DNA of 64,000 bases from Limnobacter thiooxidans (GTDB lineage: Bacteria; Pseudomonadota; Gammaproteobacteria; Burkholderiales; Burkholderiaceae_B), in the NCBI RefSeq assembly GCF_036323495.1, contig NZ_AP028947.1:2666001-2730000 (forward strand), read 5' to 3'. Below the pieces are notes generated by a model. It was not told the DNA's origin. It made no database searches and worked only from the letters and a program-made list of their open reading frames with translations. Shown here piece by piece: positions 44,603 through 52,404 of the stretch. Every line of letters begins with the position of its first letter. Position 1 is the stretch's first letter. Made by a program: the position numbers and the translations under genes.

Positions 44603-44896
44603 ATGAACACATCCACCCGCTGGATTTCAACCTTGCTGATTTGCGCCGCACCGGTGTTGGGTTTTGCACAAGACGACTCGGCTCCATCACCCAGTACCGC
44701 AGGCCTGACCGACGCTGAAACCGGGCTTAGCACTCGCACCTGGCTCAAAGAACAGGCCGAAGGCATGAATCGGGGTGAAACAGAGCCTTACCGTGCCGAA
44801 TCTGCCGGCAAGGCCTACCGCGCCTATGCTGATGCGATCGGTTCGAAAGATCAAAAGGCGCCCGTGTCGCAGGTCTCCACCATCAAAACCAACTGA
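44603..44896 (+). CDS. DUF3613 exported protein of the Tad locus
   Basis: A 97-aa exported protein with a signal peptide (WISTLLICAAPVLGFAQ). The mature part carries the DUF3613 pattern: TRTWLKEQAEGMNRGETEPYR followed by SAGKAYRAYADAIG. DUF3613 genes recur at the end of Tad loci of Beta- and Gammaproteobacteria; the function is unknown and a role in pilus assembly is inferred from position alone. It starts 2 bp after tadD. Confidence 0.85.
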   Translation: MNTSTRWISTLLICAAPVLGFAQDDSAPSPSTAGLTDAETGLSTRTWLKEQAEGMNRGETEPYRAESAGKAYRAYADAIGSKDQKAPVSQVSTIKTN

Positions 44897-44906
44897 TTCA
44901 CCGCAA

Positions 44907-45896
44907 GTGCTTCATTTAATTCTCCGCTTGCTGTCCTTTGTCACTGGGCAAAGGCTGTTGACCCCGGAGGAAACTGCGCGCCTGCAATACGACCTGATGG
45001 ACTTGCGTACCAAGCAATTGGCAGTAGAAAACCTGTCGGGTCAACTGCGCACGGAATTGAAACGCCAACAGGCACAAGCCAGCGAGCGACTGCAAACGGA
45101 GCAGGCTGAACACCAACTTGAGCTGACCGCCCTGCGAGCCGAGATCAAAAGCCTGCAAGTCGCCTATTCACAACTTGATCAAAGTGTGGACCTGGAAACC
45201 CAGCGGCAAATGAAAGAGAACAATGATCTGCTCAGCCAGTTAAACTGGCTGTCGGGAACGATCGCCCACGACTTCCGCGCCCCCCTGCGCGCAATTGATG
45301 CCTACTCCTTTTTCCTTGCGGATGAACTGGGTGACAACACCCCACCCGAAGCAAGCCGCCTGCTCGAAGAAATTCGGCGCAACGGCAAGCGCATGGGCGT
45401 CTTGCTCGATGCCCTGATTGAGTACCTGCGCCTGGGTGTTTGCCCTCTCAATATCCAGACCCACGACCTTCGGGAAACCCTGGTTCAGGTGGTGAATGAG
45501 CACTTTGATTTTTCACCTGTATCCATTGAAATTGAGGCGCAGGGGCTTTGGCAATTTGACAAGCCGCTGATGATGCGAGCCTTCAAGGAACTGATCGACA
45601 ACGCCGTGAAATTTTCCAAGGATCAGCCTGAGGCCAGGGTCAAGATTCGCCAGGCTAGCCCCAATCACCTTGAGATCATTGACAACGGCGTGGGCTTTTC
45701 AGAGGAACACCAGTCACAAAAATTCCAGCTGTTTCACCGCATGCACGGCAATGACGAGTTCGAGGGCGAAGGCATTGGCTTGGCCACTGCTGAACGGATT
45801 GTCTCCCGCCACCACATGACCTTGACACTGACCCGGGTTGGCAACCAGACGGTTGCCAACATCCAGCTGCCCGAGCGCACACCCAGGCCGGGTTGA
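44907..45896 (+). CDS. Soluble sensor histidine kinase with N-terminal coiled coil
   Basis: A 329-aa kinase starting at GTG 44907, 10 bp after the DUF3613 stop; the frame is open further upstream but that part overlaps DUF3613 out of frame. The N-terminus is a long heptad-rich coiled coil (about residues 25-110). The H box is LSGTIAHDFRAPLRAIDAYS (phospho-acceptor His near 120). The ATPase domain has FKELIDNAVKFS, IIDNGVGF and GEGIGLATAERIV. No transmembrane segment or PAS domain is seen. It is probably cotranscribed with the pilus genes and could tune the pilus, but no response regulator is adjacent. Confidence 0.85.
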   Translation: MLHLILRLLSFVTGQRLLTPEETARLQYDLMDLRTKQLAVENLSGQLRTELKRQQAQASERLQTEQAEHQLELTALRAEIKSLQVAYSQLDQSVDLETQRQMKENNDLLSQLNWLSGTIAHDFRAPLRAIDAYSFFLADELGDNTPPEASRLLEEIRRNGKRMGVLLDALIEYLRLGVCPLNIQTHDLRETLVQVVNEHFDFSPVSIEIEAQGLWQFDKPLMMRAFKELIDNAVKFSKDQPEARVKIRQASPNHLEIIDNGVGFSEEHQSQKFQLFHRMHGNDEFEGEGIGLATAERIVSRHHMTLTLTRVGNQTVANIQLPERTPRPG

Positions 45897-45926
45897 TTTA
45901 CTGCTGCATGTAAGCCCTATTATTGC

Positions 45927-47018
45927 TCAGACCACCTTAGACAGCAGCTCTAGCAGCCCCGGTAGCTTGCCCAGGTCTCGCCGTGGGAGTGCATGCCGAA
46001 CCTTGTTGCCCTCACCAGACGTATCGACCAAGGCGGCGCCTGGCCCGGGGCTTGGCAGGTTTCTGAACACCAACACCACTGGGGTTATCGCTGTTTCACC
46101 CCGGATCAAGCTGCAACCGATCTGGTTGCCAGTAAGCTGAACGAGACTACCTGCCGGGTAAATGCCCAATTGCTCAAGAATAATGGCGGTGAAGCAACTG
46201 TAAAGGTGATCGGCTTGTGCAAACAGGTCTTTCACCGCCTGCTCGGCCGTGAAGTTGCTTCGGTAGTCCCGCTGCGCCATGCGCGCATTGAATGAATCAC
46301 ACACACTGAGCAGGACCGACCCCACATTGCTGTTGGACACCTGGTTGGGGTAACCACTGCCATCCGGCAATTCGTGATGCATGCGAACCGACTCAATCCA
46401 CACCTCGTCTTTCACACCCAGCAGCTTGAGCTTGTTGGCACTTTGCTCAGGGTGCTTGCGAATGGTTTCGCGTTGGTCCCGGGTCAAAGGTTCGGTCTGG
46501 GCTCGCAGACGGGCTTGCAAGGTCAACATGCTGATATTCATGGTCAATGCCGCTTTCAAATGCGACATCAACTCGGCCTCGGAAAACTGGTTGCTGCACA
46601 TGCCCACACGCATCAAGGTCAAGGCCACGAGCATGTGGTGCATCACCGGGTAATCGTCCGAGGTATGCCAGGCCAAGTAGGCATAGGCCAGATCGAAATG
46701 ATGAACCGCAATGTGACGAAAACGCTCGGCCAGTTCGTTGAGGACGGGCACAAAGGTTTCAGGTTCTTCATCCACAAGTGCTTTCGACAATACTTTGTGG
46801 CAACAGTCCAGCTCTTCAAACAGATCCTGTGCCTGCAAATACAACAGGGTGGATTGAGTCAGCTCGGTTTCCAGAGCAACAAGGCTTTCCCCGGCCACGC
46901 GCGATCCCGGGGTAAAACGCTTGCCGGAATAAAGATACAAATGCTCTGGCGAGAGCGATTTGCGCTGCAAAAGGGGTTGGACAACCTGGGCATCTGAAAT
47001 ATTGATCAACATGGGCAC
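45927..47018 (-). CDS. HD-GYP domain protein lacking the HD pair
   Basis: A 363-aa protein with the C-terminal part of an HD-GYP domain: RETIRKHPEQSANKLKLLG, MHHELPDGSGYPN (HHE and GYP elements intact) and VCDSFNARMAQRDYR. The HDIGK segment that provides the metal-binding His-Asp is replaced by LTMNISML. This predicts loss of cyclic-di-GMP phosphodiesterase activity, leaving a possible binding or regulatory role. The N-terminal 110 residues match no domain I recognise. It converges on the Tad-linked kinase with a 30-bp gap. A second start, ATG 47012, is possible. Confidence 0.8.
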   Translation of the reverse strand: MPMLINISDAQVVQPLLQRKSLSPEHLYLYSGKRFTPGSRVAGESLVALETELTQSTLLYLQAQDLFEELDCCHKVLSKALVDEEPETFVPVLNELAERFRHIAVHHFDLAYAYLAWHTSDDYPVMHHMLVALTLMRVGMCSNQFSEAELMSHLKAALTMNISMLTLQARLRAQTEPLTRDQRETIRKHPEQSANKLKLLGVKDEVWIESVRMHHELPDGSGYPNQVSNSNVGSVLLSVCDSFNARMAQRDYRSNFTAEQAVKDLFAQADHLYSCFTAIILEQLGIYPAGSLVQLTGNQIGCSLIRGETAITPVVLVFRNLPSPGPGAALVDTSGEGNKVRHALPRRDLGKLPGLLELLSKVV

Positions 47019-47191
47019 ACTCCTCTATGTCCACACTATGACGGCTTTCGGTGGCAGGTCAGCATCGCCCAAGCGGAGGAAGCCGGCACCGGTGATGCGA
47101 AAAACTGGAATTAAAAAGGGGGTTTATTCAGCAATTGGCTTGCGGCTGAAAAATGGGAACCTGAATGCATTCCAGATTCAGGTTGAACACC

Positions 47192-47470
47192 ATGCAAGCC
47201 ATACAACTGCACGCAACACCTTACCAAGGCCGTGACTTTGCCCACACTTTGGGTCTTCAGGTGGAAACCCGCACACCAAGTGCCGAATGCGATCTGGACG
47301 AAGCGTTGGCTGTGCTGCTGAAGGCTGTACGTCAAAGCAAAAACCCGAACGCCATGGATGCCCTGGGCACCTTGCTGGGTTACATGGAAAGCCTGGAGAA
47401 AAACCAGACAGCCCAGCGCGGTGCGCAAGGCCTGGTCAATTTGAGCAATCCGATTACCATGAGCCTCTGA
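47192..47470 (+). CDS. Small protein of unknown function
   Basis: A 92-aa protein with no signal peptide, membrane segment or recognisable motif. It is acidic in the middle (ECDLDEALAVLLKAVRQ) with a helical ALGTLLGYMESLEKNQTAQ segment. I use ATG 47192 (preceded by CAGGTTG); the frame is open to 47165. It lies between the divergent HD-GYP gene and the convergent dsbB gene, and its last 17 bases overlap the 3' end of dsbB. Codon use looks like the neighbours, so I consider it real but unassigned. Confidence 0.6.
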   Translation: MQAIQLHATPYQGRDFAHTLGLQVETRTPSAECDLDEALAVLLKAVRQSKNPNAMDALGTLLGYMESLEKNQTAQRGAQGLVNLSNPITMSL

Positions 47471-47960
47471 CTGACTTTCTTGACCGAAGCGCTAGCAACA
47501 ACACCAAGCCCTGCGCCAGAAACCCGATTCCGCTCCACATGGGCAATGAAAGCCCCAATAAAGGCGGATATTCCTCGGTACACAAACCATCGGCAGTGAA
47601 CATATCGGGCCAAAGGCTAACCCAAGGCAGAGCATTCAAGGTGTTTTGCAGTGGATCTACTCCGCAGGTTTGAAGCGGGTTGGACAACACCCACACATGG
47701 TAAAAGGCTGTACCTGCACCAGCGATAAAACCCGTGAGTGTCAGCAAGGCAAACAAGCCAGCAACAAAACCGCCTTTCCGGCTTAGCCCCAAACCAAGAA
47801 ACCCCAATAAGGTAGCCAAGTACGCATAGCGCTGGACAATGCACAGAGGACAAGGAAACCAGTCTTTGCTGATTTGAAAAAACAAGGCTGCAGCCAATGC
47901 ACCCGCGCTAATCAAAAACCCAAGGGCTGCCCAAGGCTTTACAGAAGTGTGTTGCATCAT
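47454..47960 (-). CDS. dsbB: Disulfide bond formation protein DsbB
   Basis: A 168-aa quinone reductase that reoxidises DsbA. Four transmembrane segments are evident. The first redox pair is CPLC (residues about 37-40, in FPCPLCIVQRYAY with the conserved Arg near the quinone). The second pair is Cys in LQTCGVDP and Cys in DGLCTEE, in the second periplasmic loop. Length is typical. Its ATG overlaps the stop of the Hpt gene by 4 nt; its 3' end overlaps a convergent small gene. Confidence 0.94.
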   Translation of the reverse strand: MMQHTSVKPWAALGFLISAGALAAALFFQISKDWFPCPLCIVQRYAYLATLLGFLGLGLSRKGGFVAGLFALLTLTGFIAGAGTAFYHVWVLSNPLQTCGVDPLQNTLNALPWVSLWPDMFTADGLCTEEYPPLLGLSLPMWSGIGFLAQGLVLLLALRSRKSVRGSW

Positions 47961-48316
47961 GATTGTGTCGTGGTTTCAACCCACTGTTGAGTCTCGTTAA
48001 AAGTTGTATTCATCAATTCGAGTGCACGGGCGGTGTGATCGCTCACCGTGGTGTGTTCCAGGCAAAGGAATGCGTACCGCAGCTTTTTGAACCCAATGGT
48101 TCCTGCGGCGCCTGCACTGCGATGAGCCATGGATTTAAATGCTTTTTCTTCGAACGAAAAAGGATTGAAATTGGGCACCATCCAGATTTCACGGGTTTCT
48201 TCGAAAAACTCGAGCGAAAACTCGCGAAGCATTTCCAGCCCCAATTCGCTTTGCAAACGGCCCCATTGATCAGAATCGATCAAGGGCTGCTGTTCAAGTT
48301 CTTCAACGCAATACAT
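47957..48316 (-). CDS. Hpt (histidine phosphotransfer) domain protein
   Basis: A 119-aa single-domain protein. The Hpt motif is [19 protein letters not shown] (His near residue 64), inside a four-helix bundle with a preceding helix [13 protein letters not shown] and a following [18 protein letters not shown]. It would relay phosphate between a hybrid kinase and a response regulator; no such pair is adjacent, though the soluble kinase near 45000 is on the same stretch. Pairing with dsbB through a 4-nt overlap is unusual. Confidence 0.8.
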   Translation of the reverse strand: MYCVEELEQQPLIDSDQWGRLQSELGLEMLREFSLEFFEETREIWMVPNFNPFSFEEKAFKSMAHRSAGAAGTIGFKKLRYAFLCLEHTTVSDHTARALELMNTTFNETQQWVETTTQS

Positions 48317-48444
48317 GGCAATTACCCGTTTTTTGTGGTGTTTTTTTGTTGTTCACTCTTCAAGGATACTATTTGATTGATCCAACAAAAGCTTTAAAAG
48401 CCTATACTGAAGCGCCGTTCAATGAATTTTCAACCCCAAAAAGC

Positions 48445-49395
48445 ATGAGCAATACCCTCGAACAACTAAAAAAGGTCACCACAGTTGTGGCCGACACAGG
48501 CGACTTCCAGACCATGGCTGCGTTTCTGCCTCAAGACGCGACCACAAACCCGTCCCTGATCCTGAAAGCGGTCCAAAAACCACAATACTTGCCATTGCTT
48601 GAACAAATCAAGTCAAAGTACGGGTCTGAGCCGCTGGACCTGCAAACCGACCGTTTGCTGGTGGCTTTCGGCACAGAAATTCTGAAAATCATTCCGGGCC
48701 GGGTGTCCACTGAAGTGGACGCACGCCTGAGCTTTGACACCCAGGGAAACATTGAACGCGCCAAACGCATTGTGGAGTTGTACAAGGCCCAGGGAATTGA
48801 TACAGAGAAACGTTTGCTGATCAAAATTGCCTCAACCTGGGAGGGTATTCAGGCGGCCAAAGTACTGGAGGCCGAAGGCATTCACTGTAACCTGACCTTG
48901 TTGTTCTCGCCCATTCAAGCCCACGCCTGTGCACAAGCCAGCGTTCAACTGATTTCTCCTTTTGTGGGCCGAATTTACGACTGGTTCAAAAAATCGGCAG
49001 GAAGCGCCTGGGATGAAGCAGCCAATTCGGGTGTAAATGACCCCGGTGTAAAATCAGTGCGACGCATTTATGCCTACTTCAAACAAAACGGCATTCGCAC
49101 CGAGGTGATGGGCGCGAGCTTTCGCAATGCCGGGCAGATCAAGGCGCTGGCCGGTTGCGACCTGCTGACCATCAGCCCTGAATTGCTGGCTGAATTGCAG
49201 GCTGACAATTCCGTATTGAATGTCGACTTGAACACGGCTTGGGTTGAAACACAGCCGCGCGAAACTTTCCCCGCTGGCGAAGCCGCATTTCGTTATGAAT
49301 TGAACGCAGATGCCATGGGTACCGAGAAACTGGCTGAAGGCATTCGGGCGTTTGTGAAAGACTCGATTACGTTGGATGGTCTGCTGAAGGGCTAA
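48445..49395 (+). CDS. tal: Transaldolase
   Basis: A 316-aa transaldolase of the pentose phosphate pathway. Family landmarks are [29 protein letters not shown] at the N-terminus, the Schiff-base Lys in [15 protein letters not shown] (about residue 131), [18 protein letters not shown] and [11 protein letters not shown]. The start ATG 48445 (MSNTLEQL) fits family length; the frame is open to 48346 but that extra segment is not conserved in type. The gene ends at the border of repeat copy B. Confidence 0.97.
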   Translation: MSNTLEQLKKVTTVVADTGDFQTMAAFLPQDATTNPSLILKAVQKPQYLPLLEQIKSKYGSEPLDLQTDRLLVAFGTEILKIIPGRVSTEVDARLSFDTQGNIERAKRIVELYKAQGIDTEKRLLIKIASTWEGIQAAKVLEAEGIHCNLTLLFSPIQAHACAQASVQLISPFVGRIYDWFKKSAGSAWDEAANSGVNDPGVKSVRRIYAYFKQNGIRTEVMGASFRNAGQIKALAGCDLLTISPELLAELQADNSVLNVDLNTAWVETQPRETFPAGEAAFRYELNADAMGTEKLAEGIRAFVKDSITLDGLLKG

Positions 49396-49464
49396 TCCTT
49401 CGCAAGGCGCATGCTCTAGGTCGTATACGCTTCTTTCGTTTGGTCAGGCGCATGCCCATTCTTC

Positions 49465-49654
49465 GTTTGCAAGGCGCATACCCTCTTCCGCCGAAAGCCT
49501 GTATTTCCCTTTTTGAATGTCACACTGACTCACCGAGGTTCGGCAAAAAAGATGGCCGAACCCGGTGTCGGCTTGCAGCCGAACGTGGCGTGTGAATTCA
49601 AAACGGGCAGGCTTTCCTGAATGGCGGTGCGAGGGCCATGCCGCCTTCGCAAAC
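49465..49654 (-). repeat. 190-bp nested palindromic element of copy B
   Basis: Ends are GTTTGCAAGGCG (49465-49476) and CGCCTTCGCAAAC (49642-49654), imperfect inverted repeats equal to the ends of the copy A element. The same internal arms are present. In the innermost hairpin the two arms are exchanged relative to copy A while the T-rich loop keeps its orientation. Confidence 0.8.
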
Positions 49655-49670
49655 TTGAAAGGGCTACGCC

Positions 49671-49750
49671 TACGACTTGCGACGACTTGCGACGACTTGC
49701 AGCGACTTGCAGCAACTTCCCGTGACCTCCTGTGACTTCCAACGACTTCC
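49671..49750 (-). repeat. Tandem array of eight 10-bp units
   Basis: Eight contiguous decamers: TACGACTTGC, GACGACTTGC twice, AGCGACTTGC, AGCAACTTCC, CGTGACCTCC, TGTGACTTCC, AACGACTTCC. The core is NNYGACTTSC. The array decays from left to right and is absent from copy A, so it grew after the copies separated or was lost there. Unit size near one helical turn is notable. Confidence 0.9.
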
Positions 49751-49921
49751 AGCATTCGTTGAATCACCAGCCCTTTCTCCGGCGTGAGTTGTCCGCCTGA
49801 GAGGTATTCATTGCAACCAGCCCACTGTCACCAGCGCAAGTTCGCAGCCTTCGAGGTGTTCAATTGCTGCATCATCTTGCCGATTCAGGGCAAGGCTTCC
49901 CGGCTGATTCGCAGCGCGGGG

Positions 49922-49966
49922 CGATTGCGCCAGCAATCGATGCGAGGACGCCATTGCGTCTCGCAT
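49922..49966 (-). repeat. Tandem hairpin module of copy B
   Basis: CGATTGC (49922-49928) pairs with GCAATCG (49933-49939). ATGCGAG (49940-49946) pairs with CTCGCAT (49960-49966), and ACGC (49948-49951) with GCGT (49956-49959), with a bulged G at 49947. This is the counterpart of 4326-4370, with the same geometry and compensating stem changes. Confidence 0.8.
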
Positions 49967-50103
49967 GCCCCAAGCCAGAATCAACAAGACGGGAAATCAG
50001 CCTTGACCAAGGCGAGATGAGCAGCAACGAACATCTCGAAGGCCTGCGCTACGAAAGCATTGATGAGCAGCATCGAACACCGAACAAGGCTCGAACGGCA
50101 GCC

Positions 50104-51345
50104 TCAGATTACGCCATCGTCCGCCATGCGCTGTATGTCCTGCGCCGTGTATCCCAGATCAGCCAACACCTGCGCATTGTGCTCCCCCAACTTTGGCCCA
50201 AGCCATCGGGTCTGGCCCGGCGTGTCACTCAGCTTGGGCACTACCCCCGGCACTTTCAATGTGCGGTCGTCACCAAACGGATGTTCTTCAATCATGCCGC
50301 GCGCGGCAAATTGAGGGTCGCGCACAATGTCTTCAATGCTGTAAATCTTGCTCACCGGCACATCGGCCTGTTCCAACACCTGCAATGCCTCATCGATACT
50401 GCGTTTCTTGCACCACTTGGCGATCGTATCGTCAATCAGTTCGGTGTGGCGGACGCGCCCATCGTTGCTGGCCATGTCGGGGTTTTCGGCGAAATCAGGG
50501 CGATCAATCGCCAGCATCAGGCGTTTGAAAATTGCATCGCCATTGCCACCAATCACGATGAAGCCACCGCAACCACAGGTGTAGGTATTTGAAGGCACAA
50601 TGCCGGGCAAGCTCGCACCTGAACGCTTGCGCACCACGCCAGCAAAATCATATTCCGGCAACAGGCTTTCCATCATGTTGAACACCGATTCATACAGGGC
50701 CACGTCCACCACCTGCCCTTTGCCGGTTTTGTGACGATGCTGAAGAGCCATCAAGGCACCAATCACCGCGTGCAGACCAGCCAGTGAATCGCCAATCGAT
50801 ATACCTACACGCACGGGTGGCCTGTCGGTGTCACCACTCAAAAAACGCATGCCACCGATGGATTCGGCAATGGCACCAAAACCAGGTCGATCTTTGTAGG
50901 GGCCGGTTTGTCCATAGCCACTCAAGCGCACTACAATCAAACCGGGATTCAGCTCTTGCAACTGGGCGGGGCTCAAGCCCCATTTTTCAAGCTGACCCGG
51001 GCGAAAGTTTTCCACCAGGATATCCGTGCTTTGAATGAGCTTGCGCAACACATCCAACCCGGCGTGCGCCTTCAAATTCAAGGTCAGCGATTTCTTGTTG
51101 CGTGCCTGTACTGCCCACCACAATGAATTGCCCTCGTGTAGCACACGCCATTTCCGAATGGGGTCGCCACTGCCAGGGGTTTCAACCTTGATCACTTCGG
51201 CGCCAAATTCGCCCAGCATGCGGCTTGCAAAAGGGCCGGCAATCAATGTGCCCAATTCGAGCACGCGAATACCCGTCAAGGGCCCCTGGTTGGCAGGCAC
51301 TTCCGGGGTGGATGCTTCCGTGCTGTTGGTGGTGTTTTCAGTCAT
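50104..51345 (-). CDS. CaiB/BaiF (class III) CoA transferase
   Basis: A 413-aa class III CoA transferase, moving CoA between carboxylic acids, or an alpha-methylacyl-CoA racemase relative. Landmarks are GIRVLELGTLIAGPFASRMLGEFGAEVIKVE at the N-terminus, KKSLTLNLKAHAGLDVLRKLI, VENFRPGQLEKWGL, VVRLSGYGQTGPYKDRPGFGAIAE with the catalytic Asp region, and a C-terminal QVLEQADVPVSKIYSIEDI. The N-terminal 20 residues are Thr/Pro/Ser-rich. The substrate is unknown. It follows recR by 65 nt. Confidence 0.93.
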   Translation of the reverse strand: MTENTTNSTEASTPEVPANQGPLTGIRVLELGTLIAGPFASRMLGEFGAEVIKVETPGSGDPIRKWRVLHEGNSLWWAVQARNKKSLTLNLKAHAGLDVLRKLIQSTDILVENFRPGQLEKWGLSPAQLQELNPGLIVVRLSGYGQTGPYKDRPGFGAIAESIGGMRFLSGDTDRPPVRVGISIGDSLAGLHAVIGALMALQHRHKTGKGQVVDVALYESVFNMMESLLPEYDFAGVVRKRSGASLPGIVPSNTYTCGCGGFIVIGGNGDAIFKRLMLAIDRPDFAENPDMASNDGRVRHTELIDDTIAKWCKKRSIDEALQVLEQADVPVSKIYSIEDIVRDPQFAARGMIEEHPFGDDRTLKVPGVVPKLSDTPGQTRWLGPKLGEHNAQVLADLGYTAQDIQRMADDGVI

Positions 51346-51410
51346 GTTGGCAAGGGGAAGTTCAGTGCGTGAAAGTCACTCAGAGGCCATGGCGGTCAAG
51401 GCGATGGTGC

Positions 51411-52046
51411 TCAGTCGGTTTCCGTGCCCAACTGCCGGCGGTCCAGCAAAGCTCGGGCCACAGTACTGGGGTCGGTGTATTCAAGTTCGCCACCAATGGG
51501 TACACCCCGCGCCAGGCGGCTGACCTTCAAGGCCATGCGGCGGATGCGGTCCGTGAGAAACACGGCTGTGGCTTCGCCCTCATTGGTGAAATTGGTGGCC
51601 AAAATCACTTCCCTGACTTCGCTGTCATCAAGGCGTTGGCTCAACTTGGGCCAATCCAGTGACTCGGGGCGAACGCCATCCAAGGGCGAGGCACGCCCCA
51701 TCAGCACATAGTAGTAACCGCGATAGGTTTGAGTGGCTTCAATGGCAGCCAGGTCGGCAGGTGTTTCAACGACACACAACAAACTGGGTTGGCGGCGTGT
51801 GTCGCTGCAAATCGAGCAAACGTCGGAATGGCAAAAATTGTTGCACATGCTGCAGTGGCGAATTTCTGCCACTGCCTTGAGCAAAGACTCACCCAATGCC
51901 GTCGCTGCCTGGCGATCGTTTTGCAGCAAGTGAAAGGCAAGCCGTTGCGCCGATTTCGGGCCCACACCGGGCAAGCGTTTGAGTGCCTGCACCAGGTCAA
52001 CCAGCGGGTCCAGACCATCAAAAGCGTCAAACGCGGAACGGCTCAT
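51411..52046 (-). CDS. recR: Recombination mediator RecR
   Basis: A 211-aa protein that works with RecO and RecF to load RecA at gaps. An N-terminal helix-hairpin-helix region (ALKRLPGVGPKSAQRLAFHLL) is followed by a C4 zinc finger (CSMCNNFCHSDVCSIC, about residues 63-78). The Toprim domain carries LLCVVETPADLAAIEATQTYRGYYYVLMG, and a typical C-terminus follows. It lies 9 bp downstream of the YbaB gene in the usual dnaX-ybaB-recR order. Confidence 0.97.
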   Translation of the reverse strand: MSRSAFDAFDGLDPLVDLVQALKRLPGVGPKSAQRLAFHLLQNDRQAATALGESLLKAVAEIRHCSMCNNFCHSDVCSICSDTRRQPSLLCVVETPADLAAIEATQTYRGYYYVLMGRASPLDGVRPESLDWPKLSQRLDDSEVREVILATNFTNEGEATAVFLTDRIRRMALKVSRLARGVPIGGELEYTDPSTVARALLDRRQLGTETD

Positions 52047-52055
52047 GGGTGTTGT

Positions 52056-52388
52056 TTAGAATGGCATTTTAAAGCCGGGTGGCATCGGGAAACCGGCAGT
52101 GACTGAAGACATTTTCTCGGTCATCGTGGCCTCGGCCTTGCGCACGGCATCATTGAATGCAGCGGCCACCAAATCTTCCAGCATGTCTTTGTCTTCACCC
52201 AGCAAAGATGGGTCAATCGTGATGCGCTTGCAGTCGTGCTTGCAGGTCATGACCACTTTGACCATGCCACCGCCAGATTGGCCTTCTACTTCCAGTGCGC
52301 CAATCTCGGCCTGCATTTTGGCCATTTTTTCCTGCATTTGCTGGGCTTGCTTCATCAAGCCGGCCAATTGGCCTTTCATCATGTTCAT
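52056..52388 (-). CDS. ybaB: YbaB/EbfC nucleoid-associated protein
   Basis: A 110-aa dimeric DNA-binding protein. The N-terminal helix ([23 protein letters not shown]) is followed by the beta-sheet domain ([30 protein letters not shown]) and the C-terminal helix ([20 protein letters not shown]). The C-terminus is Pro/Phe/Lys-rich. It sits between dnaX and recR, 16 bp and 9 bp away respectively. Confidence 0.96.
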   Translation of the reverse strand: MNMMKGQLAGLMKQAQQMQEKMAKMQAEIGALEVEGQSGGGMVKVVMTCKHDCKRITIDPSLLGEDKDMLEDLVAAAFNDAVRKAEATMTEKMSSVTAGFPMPPGFKMPF

Positions 52389-52404
52389 CTCGGTATTTCT
52401 CCTT

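Larger units (their letters stand above)
49400..50100 (-). repeat. Dispersed structured intergenic repeat, copy B
   Basis: The 708-bp gap between the convergent tal (ends 49395) and CoA-transferase (ends 50104) genes holds no credible gene. It is the inverted counterpart of 4201-4884: aligned blocks include 49870-49990 (hairpin module and flanks) and 49488-49650 (nested palindrome). It differs from copy A by a tandem array of 10-bp units (49671-49750) and by the lack of copy A's 50-bp duplication. Near its left end are degenerate units of about 27 bp sharing GGCGCAT and TTCGTTTG elements. An open frame at 49444-49767 (minus) crosses the palindrome but is broken in copy A by a one-base indel. 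Confidence 0.9.

Noticed and set aside
49671..49750. Possible CRISPR array
   Set aside because: Units are only 10 bp, contiguous, without spacers; no cas gene is present.
49444..49767. A 107-codon minus-strand frame crossing the palindrome of copy B, with a matching peptide-like stretch in copy A
   Set aside because: The two copies differ by single-base insertions inside the shared stretch (for example CCCGTTTGAATTC versus CCCGTTTTGAATTC), which breaks the frame in copy A, and the frame runs through the 10-bp tandem array. Conservation follows hairpin arms, not codons.
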